NCBI RefSeq assembly: GCF_900215205.1
Contig: NZ_OBDY01000002.1
Location: 19,867 to 83,866, forward strand
DNA: 64,000 nt
Direction of reading: 5' to 3'
Source of the DNA: Paractinoplanes atraurantiacus
Lineage (GTDB): Bacteria; Actinomycetota; Actinomycetes; Mycobacteriales; Micromonosporaceae
The notes under the pieces were generated by a model. That model did no database searches. It was not told where the DNA came from and was given only the letters and a program-made list of their open reading frames with translations. Positions 46,437 to 56,255 of this stretch are shown one piece after another. The position numbers were made by a program, and so were the translations under genes. Within the stretch, counting starts at the first letter, position 1, and each line of letters opens with the position of its first letter.

Positions 46437-46790
46437 ATGAATAAGGTCACGCGCAAGATCACGATGACCGGTGTGGCTCTGGCCGCCGGCCTGACCATGG
46501 GCGTTACCCCCGCCGCCGTCGCCCTCGCCGGCCCGGCCCAGGGTGGCGCGGCCGCGCAGGCCAGCGACCACAAGAGCCCCCGTGGCGAGCGCCTTGTCGG
46601 TTTCTACCGCACGCAGAGCCAGTGCTTCAAGGTCGGCCGCATCGGCCAGTTCCACGACAAGTGGGACCGGTTCGACTGCGACCGCGTGCAGCGCGGCTTC
46701 AAGCGCGGCTGGGTCGCCCTGAAGGTGACGAAGGACGTTCGCGGCCAGCACCACGGCCACGGCCCGAACCGCCCGCACGGCCACCGGTAA
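46437..46790 (+). CDS. Small secreted basic protein, unidentified
   Basis: A 117-residue protein with a classic Sec signal peptide (MNKVTRKITMTGVALAAGLT, cleavage near AGPAQ). The mature part of about 85 residues is basic and has two cysteines (SQCFKVGRIGQFHDKWDRFD; CDRVQRG), possibly a disulfide, and a His/Gly-rich tail (GQHHGHGPNRPHGHR) that might bind metal. The ATG follows GAGAGAAAGG. It is a single-gene unit with its own AT-rich leader and strong terminator, suggesting high regulated expression. No family recognised. Confidence 0.8.
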   Translation: MNKVTRKITMTGVALAAGLTMGVTPAAVALAGPAQGGAAAQASDHKSPRGERLVGFYRTQSQCFKVGRIGQFHDKWDRFDCDRVQRGFKRGWVALKVTKDVRGQHHGHGPNRPHGHR

Positions 46791-46801
46791 TTCATTGCAC
46801 G

Positions 46802-46845
46802 ACGAGGGCCGCACCCCGGCGACGGGTGCGGCCCTCGTTTTATTT
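46802..46845 (+). terminator. Strong Rho-independent terminator
   Basis: A perfect 15-bp stem (46802-46816 with 46824-46838) with a 7-base loop, followed by TTTTATTT, begins 12 bases after the small secreted protein's stop. Confidence 0.95.
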
Positions 46846-46947
46846 CAGGCGATTCACAGGTTTGCCATTTCCCGCCGATGGGAAGTGATAGCAAAAGCGG
46901 CGTGTCGTTTCCGCAAAGCAATTCCGCTAGTACTTTCGGACAATTTC

Positions 46948-47313
46948 TCAGCGATGATCGTTCTCCTTGAGCTCGATCACCCAGGCCCGCCGCTCGCAGA
47001 TCTTGGAGTCCCGCATCCGGAACACCTCGGCCATCGACATGCGCATCACCTCACCGGTGTCCCGCGTCGCCGACCCACTCAACTCGGCCATGACGGTGTC
47101 GCCCTGCTCCACCATCCGCACGACCTCGAGCCGGGGCGGCCCGGCAAACCCGGGCCCTTCGATGTTCGCGTCGTAGGCGGCCTTGCCACGAAGGTGAAAC
47201 GCCCCGAACACCGTCCACTCGATGTCATCGGTGAGACACGACAGAACCTGCTCGTGATCGCTCTTCCGAAACCCGTCGAGATACTTCTCCACCGTCTCCG
47301 TGTTGCGTGACAT
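46948..47313 (-). CDS. SnoaL/NTF2-like domain protein
   Basis: A 121-residue ketosteroid-isomerase-like (NTF2 fold) protein. The pattern VEKYLDGFRKSDHEQVLSCL, LTDDIEWTVFG and GEVMRMSMAEVFRMRDSKI fits the SnoaL-like family. The ATG at 47313 follows GGGAGG. Such small cone-shaped domains serve as isomerases, hydrolases or ligand binders; no function can be assigned. Confidence 0.85.
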   Translation of the reverse strand: MSRNTETVEKYLDGFRKSDHEQVLSCLTDDIEWTVFGAFHLRGKAAYDANIEGPGFAGPPRLEVVRMVEQGDTVMAELSGSATRDTGEVMRMSMAEVFRMRDSKICERRAWVIELKENDHR

Positions 47314-47424
47314 GCGCCCTCCCAGCTCGTGGTGTCGTCCCCGATGGTCGTAGCGGCCGCCTCGTCCTTGACATCGTGTCCGGCGCGCTCGGCACTCACA
47401 CTTCATCCGCGCGAAGGCCCGGCG

Positions 47425-47568
47425 TTGGTGCGGGCTTGAGTCTCAGTTTCGCGGTGGGCCGCGGTCGGGGCTTGAGTTTCAGGTTCGTGGTGGGCCGCGG
47501 TCGGGGCTTGAGTTTCAGGTTCGCGGTGGGCCGCGGTCGGGGCTTGAGTTTCAGGTTCGCGGTGGGCC
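47425..47568. repeat. 36-bp minisatellite at the 3' end of the TetR gene
   Basis: Four tandem 36-bp units: a diverged one at 47425-47460, then 47461-47496, 47497-47532 and 47533-47568. They fill most of the gap between the SnoaL-like and TetR genes and overlap the last codons of tetR. In one minus frame they encode a 12-residue repeat of type PRPRPTANLKLK, but that frame is not the TetR frame. Confidence 0.93.
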
Positions 47569-48099
47569 GGGATCGGGGCTGGTGGCGAAGGCTCGGAGGG
47601 TCAGCTCCGCGAAGCGGCGGGAGGCCGCCACGCGGGTGGTGGCCGAGGTGGCGCGCAGGCCGGAGTTGGCGACCAGCACGAGGATCAGGTCGTCGACGGT
47701 GACGTCGGGGCGCAGGTGGCCGCCCGCCTTGGCCCGGTGGAGCAGCTCGGCCAGCGAGGCGACGCCACGCTCGCGGGCGGCGGTGTCGGTGAAGGCCCGG
47801 GCGAAGCCGCGGTCTTCGGCGTGCAGCACGAAGAGCTTCTCGACAACCATGCGCAGGCCACGCCACGCGTCGGGGTCGGCCAGGCCTTCGTCGACGACGG
47901 CGTAGCAGGCGTACATCTGCTCGGTGAAAGCCTCGGTGATCAGAGCCTGCTTGGTCGGAAACCGCCGATAGAGCGTGGCCGGCCCGACCTCGGCCCGCCG
48001 CGCGATCTCACGCATCGGCACGTCAAGCCCGTCAGCGGCGAAGACTTCACGCGCCGCCGCGAGGATCCGCTCCCGGTTGTCCCGAGCATCCGAGCGCAT
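47551..48099 (-). CDS. TetR-family transcriptional regulator
   Basis: A 182-residue TetR regulator. The helix-turn-helix is in residues 1-50 (RERILAAAREVFAADGLDVP; IARRAEVGPATLYRRFPTKQ). The C-terminal helical ligand domain (SBP-like) ends ELTLRAFATSPDPGPPRT. ATG 48099 is the family start. The frame remains open 162 codons further upstream through a repeat tract, but that extension is low-complexity and unlike TetR proteins. It is divergent from the quinone oxidoreductase-like gene at 48934, its probable target. Confidence 0.88.
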   Translation of the reverse strand: MRSDARDNRERILAAAREVFAADGLDVPMREIARRAEVGPATLYRRFPTKQALITEAFTEQMYACYAVVDEGLADPDAWRGLRMVVEKLFVLHAEDRGFARAFTDTAARERGVASLAELLHRAKAGGHLRPDVTVDDLILVLVANSGLRATSATTRVAASRRFAELTLRAFATSPDPGPPRT

Positions 48100-48930
48100 C
48101 CCCGCGCCACCCCGCACCTTCCTCTCATCGCCGTGCGCCGTCACCGCGCCGCCGACCCCGCCCGCGCCTCGCCAGACCTCATCCGCCTCTCGTCCATCCC
48201 CGCCTCGCCGGACCCTCTCCGCCCCTCGCCCGTCCGCACCTCGCCCTTCCGCGCCTCGGTCGCCCGCGCTTCGCCCGCCCGCGTCTCGCCGGGCCTTCTC
48301 CGCGCCTGACCGATTCGCGCCTGGCCCGTCCGCGCCTGGCCCGTCCGCGCCTGGCCCGTCCGCGCCTGGCCCGTCCGCGTCTCGCCGGACCTCACTCGCG
48401 CCTCGCCGGATCCGCGGCTGGCCCGGCCGCGGTTTGCTCATGCGCGGCTCACCGGGCCGCGTGGGCGCCTTGGCCGCCCGCCGTTCGCTGGACTCCGCCC
48501 GTGCCGTGCCCATCCGCGCCTTGCCGGGTTGCATTCGCGCCTTGCCCGCGCGCGTCTCGCTCATCCGCGTCTCGCCGGACCTCACTCGCGCCTCGCCGGA
48601 TCCGCGTCTGGCCCGCCCGCGGCTCGCTCATCCGCGTCTCGCCGGACCTCACTCGCGCCTTGCCAGATCCGCGTGTGGCCCGGCCGCGGTTTGCTCATGC
48701 GCGGCTCGCCGGGCCGCGTCGGAACTTTGGCCGCCCGGCGCTCGCTGGACTCCGCCCGCGCCGCGGCCGTCCGCGCCTTGCCGGGTTTCATTCGCGCCTT
48801 GCCCGCCCGCGGCTCGCTCATCCGCGGCTCGTGAAGGGCTGGCGTGCCGGTGGGCGGTCGTGTCTGAGGCAAAACTGCGGGCACGCTCTCACTTTAGCCA
48901 AGTGGACGGGGGCGTCCGTTAGCGTCGGCG
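48100..48930. repeat. Nested repeat tract between tetR and the quinone oxidoreductase gene
   Basis: About 830 bp hold no convincing gene but are built of repeats. The largest is a direct duplication of about 150 bp (48421-48569 and 48678-48826, offset 257 bp). A 67-bp unit recurs at 48560 and 48627, with a further related copy near 48376. Short elements such as CGCGCCTGGCCCGTC and CTCATCCGCG recur throughout. Long frames are open on both strands, as expected from stop-poor GC-rich repeats. The promoters of the two divergent genes must lie in or beside this tract. Confidence 0.85.
48316..48375. repeat. 15-bp tandem repeat, four exact copies
   Basis: CGCGCCTGGCCCGTC occurs four times without change (48316-48375), with a diverged copy on each side. 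In the minus frame continuous with TetR it would read as a GADGP pentapeptide repeat. It lies inside the larger nested tract. Confidence 0.97.
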
Positions 48931-48933
48931 GGC

Positions 48934-49869
48934 ATGAAAGCTGTGGTGATCAAGGAGTTTGGGAGCCCGGACGGGCTTGGTGTCGTCGAGCTGGGGGAGC
49001 CGGTGGCCGGGGGCGGGCAGGTGCTCGTCGACGTTGAGGCGGCCGGGGTGGCCGGCGGTGATGTGCTCATTCGGCGGGGTGCGCTGGCCGCGTACGGCTT
49101 CCGAACCGGGTTTGTTCCTGGTGGGGAAGTGGCGGGGACGGTGGCGGCGGTCGGTGCGGGCGTCGATCCCGGGTGGGTGGGGCGGCGCGTGTGGGCCTTC
49201 ACCGGGACCGGGGGCGGCTATGCCGAGAAGGCGGTCGTGGTGCTGCGTGATGTCGTGGCGCTGCCGGACAGTGTCGCCGCCGTAGACGCAGTGACGCTTG
49301 GTAGTGCAGGGGTGGTCGGGCATTTCGGGCTGGCCCAGGCGAGGTTCGCGGCGGGGGAGTCGGTGCTGGTGCGCGGGGCCGCTGGGAGCCTCGGCATCGC
49401 GACTGTTCAGCTTGCCGCGCGTGGGGGTGCGTCGGTTGTGGCGGTCACGACCAGCTCGGCCGAGCGGGGGCGCCGGCTGCGGGAGCTCGGCGCGACCCAT
49501 GTGCTCGACCGGGCCGGCGTGGGGGACGGGCCCGAGGCGTACGACGTCATCATCGACGTTGTGGCGGGCGACGGGCTGATGCTCGATCGGCTCGCGGTGA
49601 ACGGGCGGCTGGTGATCGTGGGTGCGGTCGATGGTCCGCCGCCCGCGGACCTCGGCGCCCGGCTCATGGCCGCGTTCCGGAAGTCGCTCACCGTCGCGAC
49701 CTTCAGCGCCGACACTGTGCCGGCGGGCGCGCTTCAAGCCGTACGGGAATCGTCGCTTCTGACTTTGAAGTCCGTCGTGCACCAGGTCCTGCCGCTGGCC
49801 GAGGCCGCCGAGGCTCACCGCCAGATGGACGCGGGCCAGGTCTTCGGGCGGATCGTGCTGACCGTGTGA
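48934..49869 (+). CDS. Zinc-type alcohol dehydrogenase-like / quinone oxidoreductase
   Basis: A 311-residue medium-chain dehydrogenase/reductase of the quinone oxidoreductase branch. The GroES-like N-terminus has VIKEFGSPDGLGVVELGEPV and VPGGEVAGTVAAVGAGVDPG. The Rossmann domain has VLVRGAAGSLGIATVQLAAR. The catalytic zinc cysteines of alcohol dehydrogenases are absent, as in NADPH:quinone reductases. ATG 48934. It is divergent from a TetR gene across a repeat tract and may be controlled by it. Confidence 0.9.
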   Translation: MKAVVIKEFGSPDGLGVVELGEPVAGGGQVLVDVEAAGVAGGDVLIRRGALAAYGFRTGFVPGGEVAGTVAAVGAGVDPGWVGRRVWAFTGTGGGYAEKAVVVLRDVVALPDSVAAVDAVTLGSAGVVGHFGLAQARFAAGESVLVRGAAGSLGIATVQLAARGGASVVAVTTSSAERGRRLRELGATHVLDRAGVGDGPEAYDVIIDVVAGDGLMLDRLAVNGRLVIVGAVDGPPPADLGARLMAAFRKSLTVATFSADTVPAGALQAVRESSLLTLKSVVHQVLPLAEAAEAHRQMDAGQVFGRIVLTV

Positions 49870-49879
49870 GGACCGCCGG

Positions 49880-51634
49880 TCAGGCGACGGGGTGTCGTGG
49901 TGTGGCGATCAGCAGGAGCGCCACGTCGTCGTCGCGTTCGGCCGCGCCGGCGTCTCGCAGCAGGCGGTCGGCCAGGAGTTCGACGTCGTCGGTGGCGTGG
50001 TCGGACAGCAGGCGGTGGACGCGGGCCAAGCCCTCGTCGATCGTGGCCGTGCGGCTCTCGACCAGGCCGTCGGTGTGCAGCAGCACGACCGCGCCGGGTG
50101 GCAGGTGCTGTGTCTGGTTGCGGCGGGAGATGCGGCGGACCGCGCCGATCAGCGGGTCGTGCTCGCCCAGGGGAACGACCTCGCCGTCCGGCAGCAGCAG
50201 CACCGGTGCCGGATGGCCCGCGTTGGCCCAGGTCAGCTGATATCCGCCGGCGTCGTCCGGCTCGAGGTAGGCCAGCAGCACCGTGGCCAGGTTTTCCAGG
50301 CCCACCGCCCGGCGGGTGTGCTCCAGCCGGCGCAGCACGGCCGACGGTGGCTCGTGCCGGTCGATGACCAGCGTGCGCAGCATGCTGCGGTATTGGCTCA
50401 TCGCCGCGGCCGCGGTCACGCTGTGCCCGGTGACGTCGCCCATGACCAGCACGAGGCGGTCCCCTTCGAGGGTCAGCGCGTCGTACCAGTCGCCGCCGAC
50501 GTGGTCCTCGCGGTGGGCCGGGGCGTAGCGGGCCGCCATCCGCAGCTTCGGGTGCCGGGGCAGCGGGCTGAGCAGCGCCTTCTGCAACACCGCGGCCGCC
50601 GCCCGCCGGTCCGCCAGCACGTTGGCGCGGGTCAGCGCCTGCACCACGAAACCGGACAGCGCGGTGAGGATCGCCTGCTCGCCCGGGTCCAGCACGTTCG
50701 GCTGTCTCCACACGAACGTCAGCGCCCCGGCGGCGCCGGTCGGTCCCCGCAGCGGCACGCTGGCCGCCGACTGCCATCCGAGCTCCTCGAAGGTGCTCAG
50801 CGCGTCCGGCGCCGTCGCGGCGACCGCCGCCAGGTCGGGCAGCAGCACCGGCCGGCCGGTCCGCGCGGCCAGCGCCGACGGGGTGCGCGTACCGGCCGGA
50901 TAGCGTGCCCACCGTTCGGCCTGCGCCGGCGGCAGCAGTCGCTTCGACGCCAGCGCCACCTGCTCGCCTTCCTCGACCAGGGAGACACCGACGTACGCCG
51001 GGTCGAGTGTGCCCGTCACCAGCTCGCGCACCGCGTCGACCACCTTGTCGACGCTGTCGGCGTCGGCCAGGGCGGCGCTGGCGTGCAACAGCAGCCGGGT
51101 CCGGGCGGTGACCAGCTCGGCCCCGAACCAGGTGATCCGGGCCCGCAGGGCGTCGGAGCAGGCCGCGGCCAGGTCGGCCAGCAGCGACAGTTCGGCCTCG
51201 GTCCAGTGCCGGGGCTCGTGGTCGATCGCGCAGAGCGAGCCGAGCACCTGCCCGTCGGCGTCGGTCAGTGGCATTCCCGCGTAGCCGACCACGCCCAGGT
51301 CGGCGATGGCCAGGCTGTCCCGCAGCCGGTCGTCGGCGCGGGCGTCGACGACCACCAGCGGCTCCCGGGTGGCCACCACGTGCTGGCAGAACGAGTGCGA
51401 CAGCGGGGTCTGCCGTTCCTCCTGCCACGGATGGCCCAGCCCGCAGGCGCCCGGGAAGACCTGCCGGTCGTCGCTGACCAGGGACACCAGCGCCACCGGC
51501 ACGTGCAGCGCCCGGCGGACGATCTCGGCGAAGCGGTCGAACGCCTCGTCGGCGGCCGCGCCGAGCCCGGTGTGCCGGAGCGCTTCGAGTCGTTCCCGGC
51601 CGGTCAGCGCCCGGCGCAGGTCGTCGTAGAGCAT
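49880..51634 (-). CDS. GAF-GAF-SpoIIE (PP2C-type) serine phosphatase
   Basis: A 584-residue cytoplasmic signalling phosphatase. The first GAF domain (about 25-165) has SHSFCQHVVATREPLVVVDA and VVGYAGMPLTDADGQVLGSL. The second GAF domain is at about 175-335. The SpoIIE/PP2C domain (about 365-580) has metal-binding aspartates in HVGGDWYDALTLEGDRLVLV, GDVTGHS, LLHTDGLVESR and AERDDDVALL. Proteins of this kind dephosphorylate anti-sigma antagonists in partner-switching pathways; no such partner is encoded nearby. ATG 51634. It converges with the quinone oxidoreductase gene 10 bp away. Confidence 0.93.
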   Translation of the reverse strand: MLYDDLRRALTGRERLEALRHTGLGAAADEAFDRFAEIVRRALHVPVALVSLVSDDRQVFPGACGLGHPWQEERQTPLSHSFCQHVVATREPLVVVDARADDRLRDSLAIADLGVVGYAGMPLTDADGQVLGSLCAIDHEPRHWTEAELSLLADLAAACSDALRARITWFGAELVTARTRLLLHASAALADADSVDKVVDAVRELVTGTLDPAYVGVSLVEEGEQVALASKRLLPPAQAERWARYPAGTRTPSALAARTGRPVLLPDLAAVAATAPDALSTFEELGWQSAASVPLRGPTGAAGALTFVWRQPNVLDPGEQAILTALSGFVVQALTRANVLADRRAAAAVLQKALLSPLPRHPKLRMAARYAPAHREDHVGGDWYDALTLEGDRLVLVMGDVTGHSVTAAAAMSQYRSMLRTLVIDRHEPPSAVLRRLEHTRRAVGLENLATVLLAYLEPDDAGGYQLTWANAGHPAPVLLLPDGEVVPLGEHDPLIGAVRRISRRNQTQHLPPGAVVLLHTDGLVESRTATIDEGLARVHRLLSDHATDDVELLADRLLRDAGAAERDDDVALLLIATPRHPVA

Positions 51635-51657
51635 CCGGAAATTATGAGGTGGCCGGT

Positions 51658-54282
51658 TCAGCGGCGCAGGGTCAGGATCAGGTCGACGACCAGGGCGGTC
51701 CAGCCCGTCTGGTGCCAGGCGCCCAGACCGGCGCCGTTGTCGCCGTGGAAGTACTCGGGGAAGACGATCAGGTCCTTCCAGTCGGGGTGGGTCTGCAGCA
51801 GGTTCGAGGCGCCGTAGATGGGGCGGTGGCCGTTCTCGTCCGGCAGGAACAGGGCGATCAGCCGGCGTGAGATGTCGTCGGCGATGTCGGCCAGGGGTTC
51901 CTTCTGTTGCGAGCCGGTCGGGTACTCCGCCTTGAAGTCGTGGCCGAAGAAACCGGCGTACTCACGAAGGGCCTCGATGAGCAGATAGTTGACCGGCATC
52001 CAGATCGGGCCGCGCCAGTTCGAGTTGCCGCCGAACAGGCCGCTCGTGCTCTCCGCCGGCTCGTAGCCGACGGTGAAGTCGGAGCCGCCCAGCGACACGG
52101 TGAAGGGCTTCTCGAGATGCGATCGGGAAAGGGTCCTGATCCCGTACGCCGAAAGGAACTCCTCCGGATCGAGCATGCGGCCCAGGACACGCAGCAGCTG
52201 GTCCTGGCCGACCATGGCCAGCAGGCGCTGCTGGCGGCCCTCGGGGGAGAGGCGGCGGGCGCTGATCACGTCGGCCACCTCGCCCTGTGACGCGCGCAGC
52301 CAGCGCAGGCGGGCGCTCAGCTCGGGCAGGCGGTCCAGCGTGGCCTTCGTGATGCGGGTCGTCGCGGCCAGCGGGAGCAGGCCCACGATGGAGCGCACCT
52401 TCAGCGGCAACTTGTGGCCGTCGGGCAGGCGCAGTTGGTCGTAGAAGAAGCAGTCCTCCTCGTCCCACAGGCCCTGGCGATAGGCCGCCTCCGCGATGTA
52501 CGCGAAGTGTTCGAAGAACTTCGTCGCCATGTCCTCGTAGGTGCGGTCGTGCAGCGCGAGCCTGATCGCCATGTCGAGCAGGTTCAGCGCGTACATGGCC
52601 ATCCAGCCCGTGCCGTCGGACTGCTCCAGCACCCCGGCCACGGGCAGGGCGGCCGAGCGGTCGAACGGGCCGACGTTGTCCAGGCCGAGGAAGCCGCCCT
52701 CGAAGACGTTGTTGCCGCCGACGTCCTTGCGGTTGACCCACCAGGTGAAGTTCATCAGCAGCTTGTGCATGACGCGGGCCAGGAAGTCGAAGTCGCGGCC
52801 GCCGTCGATCTCGAAGACGCGCAGCGCCGCCCACGCGTGCACGGGCGGGTTGACGTCGCCGAACGCCCACTCGTAGGCCGGGATCTGGCCGTTGGGGTGC
52901 ATGTACCACTCGCGCAGCAGCAGCACGAGCTGCGCCTTGGCGAAGGCGGGGTCGACGCGGGCGATGGAGACGCAGTGGAACGCCAGGTCCCACGCCGCGT
53001 ACCAGGGGTACTCCCACGGGTCGGGCATGGAGATGACGTCGAAGCTGTTCATGTGCCACCAGGCGTTGTTGCGCCCGTAGCGCCGGCCCGGTGGTGGCGG
53101 CGCCGAGCCGGGATCGCCGGCCAGCCACTGCTTCACGTCGAAGTGGTAGAACTGCTTGCCCCACATCAGCCCGGCGATGCCCTGCCGGGCCACGGCCTTC
53201 TCCTCGGGCGACGCCGCGGCCGGGATGACGGCGTCGAAGAACTCGTCGGCTTCCGCGAGCCGCCCGCGCATGACCTCGTTCCACTCGTCGGCCAGGTCGA
53301 GCGCGCCCACCTGGTCGTCGTCGGCCGCCAGCCGAAGGCGAATCGTCCGCGTTTCGCCAGGGCCGAGGGTGATTTTGTAGTGCAGCGCGCCCTTCGTCCC
53401 GGTCAGCGCCGGGTTGACGGTCGGGGCGCCGGAGACCACGAAGTCGTTGATGCCGTCCTTCGGGAACATGGTCGTCCCCGGCTGGCCCCACAGGCGCTGC
53501 GAGTTGGTCTCGTTGTCGCAGAGCAGCGGCGCGCCCCGCTCGTCACCCTCGAGGACGATGCTCCCCAGCGTGCGATGACGGCCCGCGAGCCGGCCCGGAC
53601 GACCGACGATCGACGGTACGGCGCGATTGGGCAGCCCCCACGACCACGTGTTGCGGAACCACAACGTCGGCAGCACGTGGAGCGTGGCCGCAGCCGGGCC
53701 GCGGTTCGCGATGTGGATCGCGATGCACATGTCCTTCGGCGACGCCTTGGCGTAGTCGACGGTCACCGCCCAATAGCGGTCCTCGTCGAAGATCCCGGTG
53801 TCGGCGAGCTCGTACTCCGCCTCCTCGCGGGAGCGCTGCCCGTTCACCCGGACCAATTGGTCGTACGGAAACGCCTCCTGCGGATAGTGGTAGCGCCACC
53901 GCATCCACGAGTGGGTGGGCGTCGAGTCCTGGTACCACCAGTACTCCTTGGCGTCCTCGCCGTGGTTGCCGCCGTCGCCGCCGAGCCCGAACATCCGCTC
54001 CTTGAGGATCGGGTCCTGCCCGTTCCACAGGGCCAGCGCGAAACAGAACGTCTGCCGGTCGTCGCAGATACCGGCCATGCCGTCGTCGTTCCACCGGTAG
54101 GCTCGCGACCGCGCGTGGTCATGGGGAAAGTAGTCCCACGCCGTCCCGTGCTCGCTGTAGTCCTCCCGGACCGTGCCCCACGCGCGCTCCGCCACGTAGG
54201 GGCCCCATGCCCGCCACGGCTGCTCGCCGGAGTCCGCCTGCGCCAGGCGTAAGCGCTCCGCCACGCCGTGTCTCACCCCCAC
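51658..54282 (-). CDS. GH63-like glucosidase
   Basis: A large (874-residue) enzyme resembling bacterial family GH63 glucosidases (mannosyl-oligosaccharide glucosidase family). Diagnostic stretches are [20 protein letters not shown] at the N-terminus, the (alpha/alpha)6 barrel with [20 protein letters not shown] and [19 protein letters not shown], and, late, [20 protein letters not shown]. No signal peptide. The start is unsure: GTG at 54282, 54276 or 54264. It diverges from the debranching-like gene over about 50 bp, so the two share a control region. It probably trims alpha-glucosides or glucosylated metabolites inside the cell. Confidence 0.85.
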   Translation of the reverse strand: MGVRHGVAERLRLAQADSGEQPWRAWGPYVAERAWGTVREDYSEHGTAWDYFPHDHARSRAYRWNDDGMAGICDDRQTFCFALALWNGQDPILKERMFGLGGDGGNHGEDAKEYWWYQDSTPTHSWMRWRYHYPQEAFPYDQLVRVNGQRSREEAEYELADTGIFDEDRYWAVTVDYAKASPKDMCIAIHIANRGPAAATLHVLPTLWFRNTWSWGLPNRAVPSIVGRPGRLAGRHRTLGSIVLEGDERGAPLLCDNETNSQRLWGQPGTTMFPKDGINDFVVSGAPTVNPALTGTKGALHYKITLGPGETRTIRLRLAADDDQVGALDLADEWNEVMRGRLAEADEFFDAVIPAAASPEEKAVARQGIAGLMWGKQFYHFDVKQWLAGDPGSAPPPPGRRYGRNNAWWHMNSFDVISMPDPWEYPWYAAWDLAFHCVSIARVDPAFAKAQLVLLLREWYMHPNGQIPAYEWAFGDVNPPVHAWAALRVFEIDGGRDFDFLARVMHKLLMNFTWWVNRKDVGGNNVFEGGFLGLDNVGPFDRSAALPVAGVLEQSDGTGWMAMYALNLLDMAIRLALHDRTYEDMATKFFEHFAYIAEAAYRQGLWDEEDCFFYDQLRLPDGHKLPLKVRSIVGLLPLAATTRITKATLDRLPELSARLRWLRASQGEVADVISARRLSPEGRQQRLLAMVGQDQLLRVLGRMLDPEEFLSAYGIRTLSRSHLEKPFTVSLGGSDFTVGYEPAESTSGLFGGNSNWRGPIWMPVNYLLIEALREYAGFFGHDFKAEYPTGSQQKEPLADIADDISRRLIALFLPDENGHRPIYGASNLLQTHPDWKDLIVFPEYFHGDNGAGLGAWHQTGWTALVVDLILTLRR

Positions 54283-54332
54283 TGTCCGATGCCCATCTAG
54301 ATTGATTGTGCCCGAGAACTGGAGGTCATCTG

Positions 54333-56255
54333 ATGGCTACGCTGCGCAGGACGGCGTTCGGCCCCCAGGTGTGCGGGCACCTCGGCGAGTCCGCCACTCG
54401 TGAGTGGCTTGTACCCGATGGCCTCGGCGGTTACGCCATGGGCACGATAGGCGGTCTGCGGACCCGCCGCTACCACGGATTGCTCGTCGTCGCGGGCGAG
54501 ACGCCGGCTTCCCGGCGGCTCGGTTTGGCCTCGCTCGACCCGGTCCTCACCCTCGCCTCGGGCGCGTCGGTGCGCCTGGCCACCCACGAATGGTCCGACG
54601 GCACGATCGCCCCGCGCGGCCACGAGCTGCTGACGAGTTTCGAACTGGTCGACGGCCTGCCTCGCTGGCGCTGGCGGATCGGCGACGTCGTCCTGGAGCG
54701 CACGCTGGCCATGGTCACCGGCCGCCCGGCCGTCGCCGTGGTGCATCGCCTGCTCACCGGCGGCCCGGTCAGCCTCACCCTCGACGCCCTGTGCACGTGG
54801 CGCGACATCCACGGCGAGCGCACCGCCTCGGGTCCGCCGCCCGAGGTCACCGCCGTCGAGGGCGGCTGCGTGGTCGAGGAGGCGTACCGGCTGCGGGGTC
54901 CCGAATTCCGCCGGGCGGGTGCGTGGTGGCGCGGCGTGCGGCACCGCGAGGAGGCGGCGCGGGGCCTCACCCCGACAGAGGATTTGTGGTACGCGGGGAG
55001 TTTCCACGCCGAGCTACGCCAACCCGGCGCCACGGCTTCGGTCACGGCCTGGTCGGGCGATCTGAGCGCGCCGCCTCCTGACGCCTCGTCGGCCGCCGAT
55101 CTTGTCACCGCCGCCCGCGCCCGGAACGTTGCCGTCGTAGCGGCGGCCGCGCCGGCTGACGACGACCAGGCGACGCTCGCGCTCGCGGCGGACGCCTTCA
55201 TCATCCGTACCACCAAAGCATTTGACGTTGTCGCCGGCTATCCGTGGTTCGGCGCCTGGTCCCGCGACACGATGATCAGCTACGAGGGCCTCTTCCTGTC
55301 CAGGGGCCGCTTCGACGAGGGACGATCCTTGTTGCTGTCGTACGCCGCGACGCTGTCCGAGGGCATGCTGGCCAACACCGCCGACACGGGCAGCGTCGAG
55401 TTCAACACCGCCGACGGCACCCTCTGGTTCGTGCACGCGGTGGGCCGCCACGTGGCGGTGACCGGCGACGTCGACCTGGCCGCCGAGCTGCTCCCGGCGC
55501 TGCTGGACGTCGTCGAGAACCACCTGCGCGGCACCCGCTACGGCATCGGTGTCGACCCCACCGACGGCCTGCTCCGCCAGGGCGCCCCCGGCGAGGCCCT
55601 GACCTGGATGGACGCCCGCGTCGAGGGCGTGCCGATCACCCCACGGTCCGGCAAGGCCGTCGACATCAACGCCCTGTGGATCAATGCCCTGGCCATGGTC
55701 ATCAAGCTGGCCTGGCAGGCCCGCGCCGGCGCCGGCCCGGCCGTGAAGGCCCACCCCGAGGCCCTGACCAGTTTCGCCCGCCGCTTCCCGGCCCCCACCG
55801 GCTGGCTCTACGACGTCATCGACGGCCCCACGGGCGACGACGCCACGATGCGCCCCAACCAGCTTCTGGCCTGGTCGTTGCCGTACGCCCCGCTCCGCCC
55901 GACCCCCGCCGCCCTGCAGACGATCGGCGCCGCCCTGATGACGCCGCTGGGTCTGCGAAGCCAGGCCCAGCACACCCCCGGCTACCGCGGAACCCACCGG
56001 GGCACCCCGGCCGAACGCGACGCGGCGTACCACACAGGAACGGTCTGGCCCTGGCTGATCGGCCCGTTCGTGACGTCCTGGCACCGCATAGGAGTCCCCG
56101 CCACCCAGATCATCTCCGACGCCGACGACCACCTGTCCGAGTACGGCCTGGGCTCCATCTCGGAGACGGCCGACGGCGACGCTCCCCACGCCGCGACGGG
56201 CTGCCCGTTCCAGGCATGGTCGGTGGCCGAGGCTCTACGGGTCCGCCGCCTGTGA
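54333..56255 (+). CDS. Amylo-alpha-1,6-glucosidase / archaeal-type glycogen debranching-like enzyme
   Basis: A 640-residue enzyme. The N-terminal GDE_N domain has EWLVPDGLGGYAMGTIGG and RTRRYHGLLVV. The C-terminal (alpha/alpha)6 domain has AGYPWFGAWSRDTMISYEGL (catalytic acid region), SVEFNTADGTLWFVHAVGRH, and YHTGTVWPWLIGPF. This is the GH133-type debranching architecture, slightly shorter than usual. ATG 54333 follows GGAGG; the GTG at 54306 is unlikely. It is coupled to a HAD phosphatase gene by GTGA and divergent from a GH63-like gene, together suggesting an alpha-glucan or glucoside utilisation locus. Confidence 0.9.
   Translation: MATLRRTAFGPQVCGHLGESATREWLVPDGLGGYAMGTIGGLRTRRYHGLLVVAGETPASRRLGLASLDPVLTLASGASVRLATHEWSDGTIAPRGHELLTSFELVDGLPRWRWRIGDVVLERTLAMVTGRPAVAVVHRLLTGGPVSLTLDALCTWRDIHGERTASGPPPEVTAVEGGCVVEEAYRLRGPEFRRAGAWWRGVRHREEAARGLTPTEDLWYAGSFHAELRQPGATASVTAWSGDLSAPPPDASSAADLVTAARARNVAVVAAAAPADDDQATLALAADAFIIRTTKAFDVVAGYPWFGAWSRDTMISYEGLFLSRGRFDEGRSLLLSYAATLSEGMLANTADTGSVEFNTADGTLWFVHAVGRHVAVTGDVDLAAELLPALLDVVENHLRGTRYGIGVDPTDGLLRQGAPGEALTWMDARVEGVPITPRSGKAVDINALWINALAMVIKLAWQARAGAGPAVKAHPEALTSFARRFPAPTGWLYDVIDGPTGDDATMRPNQLLAWSLPYAPLRPTPAALQTIGAALMTPLGLRSQAQHTPGYRGTHRGTPAERDAAYHTGTVWPWLIGPFVTSWHRIGVPATQIISDADDHLSEYGLGSISETADGDAPHAATGCPFQAWSVAEALRVRRL

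Noticed and set aside
47975-48922. Plus-strand 315-codon frame through the repeat tract
   Set aside because: It is Arg/Pro/Ser low-complexity sequence generated by the repeats and overlaps the TetR helix-turn-helix on the other strand.
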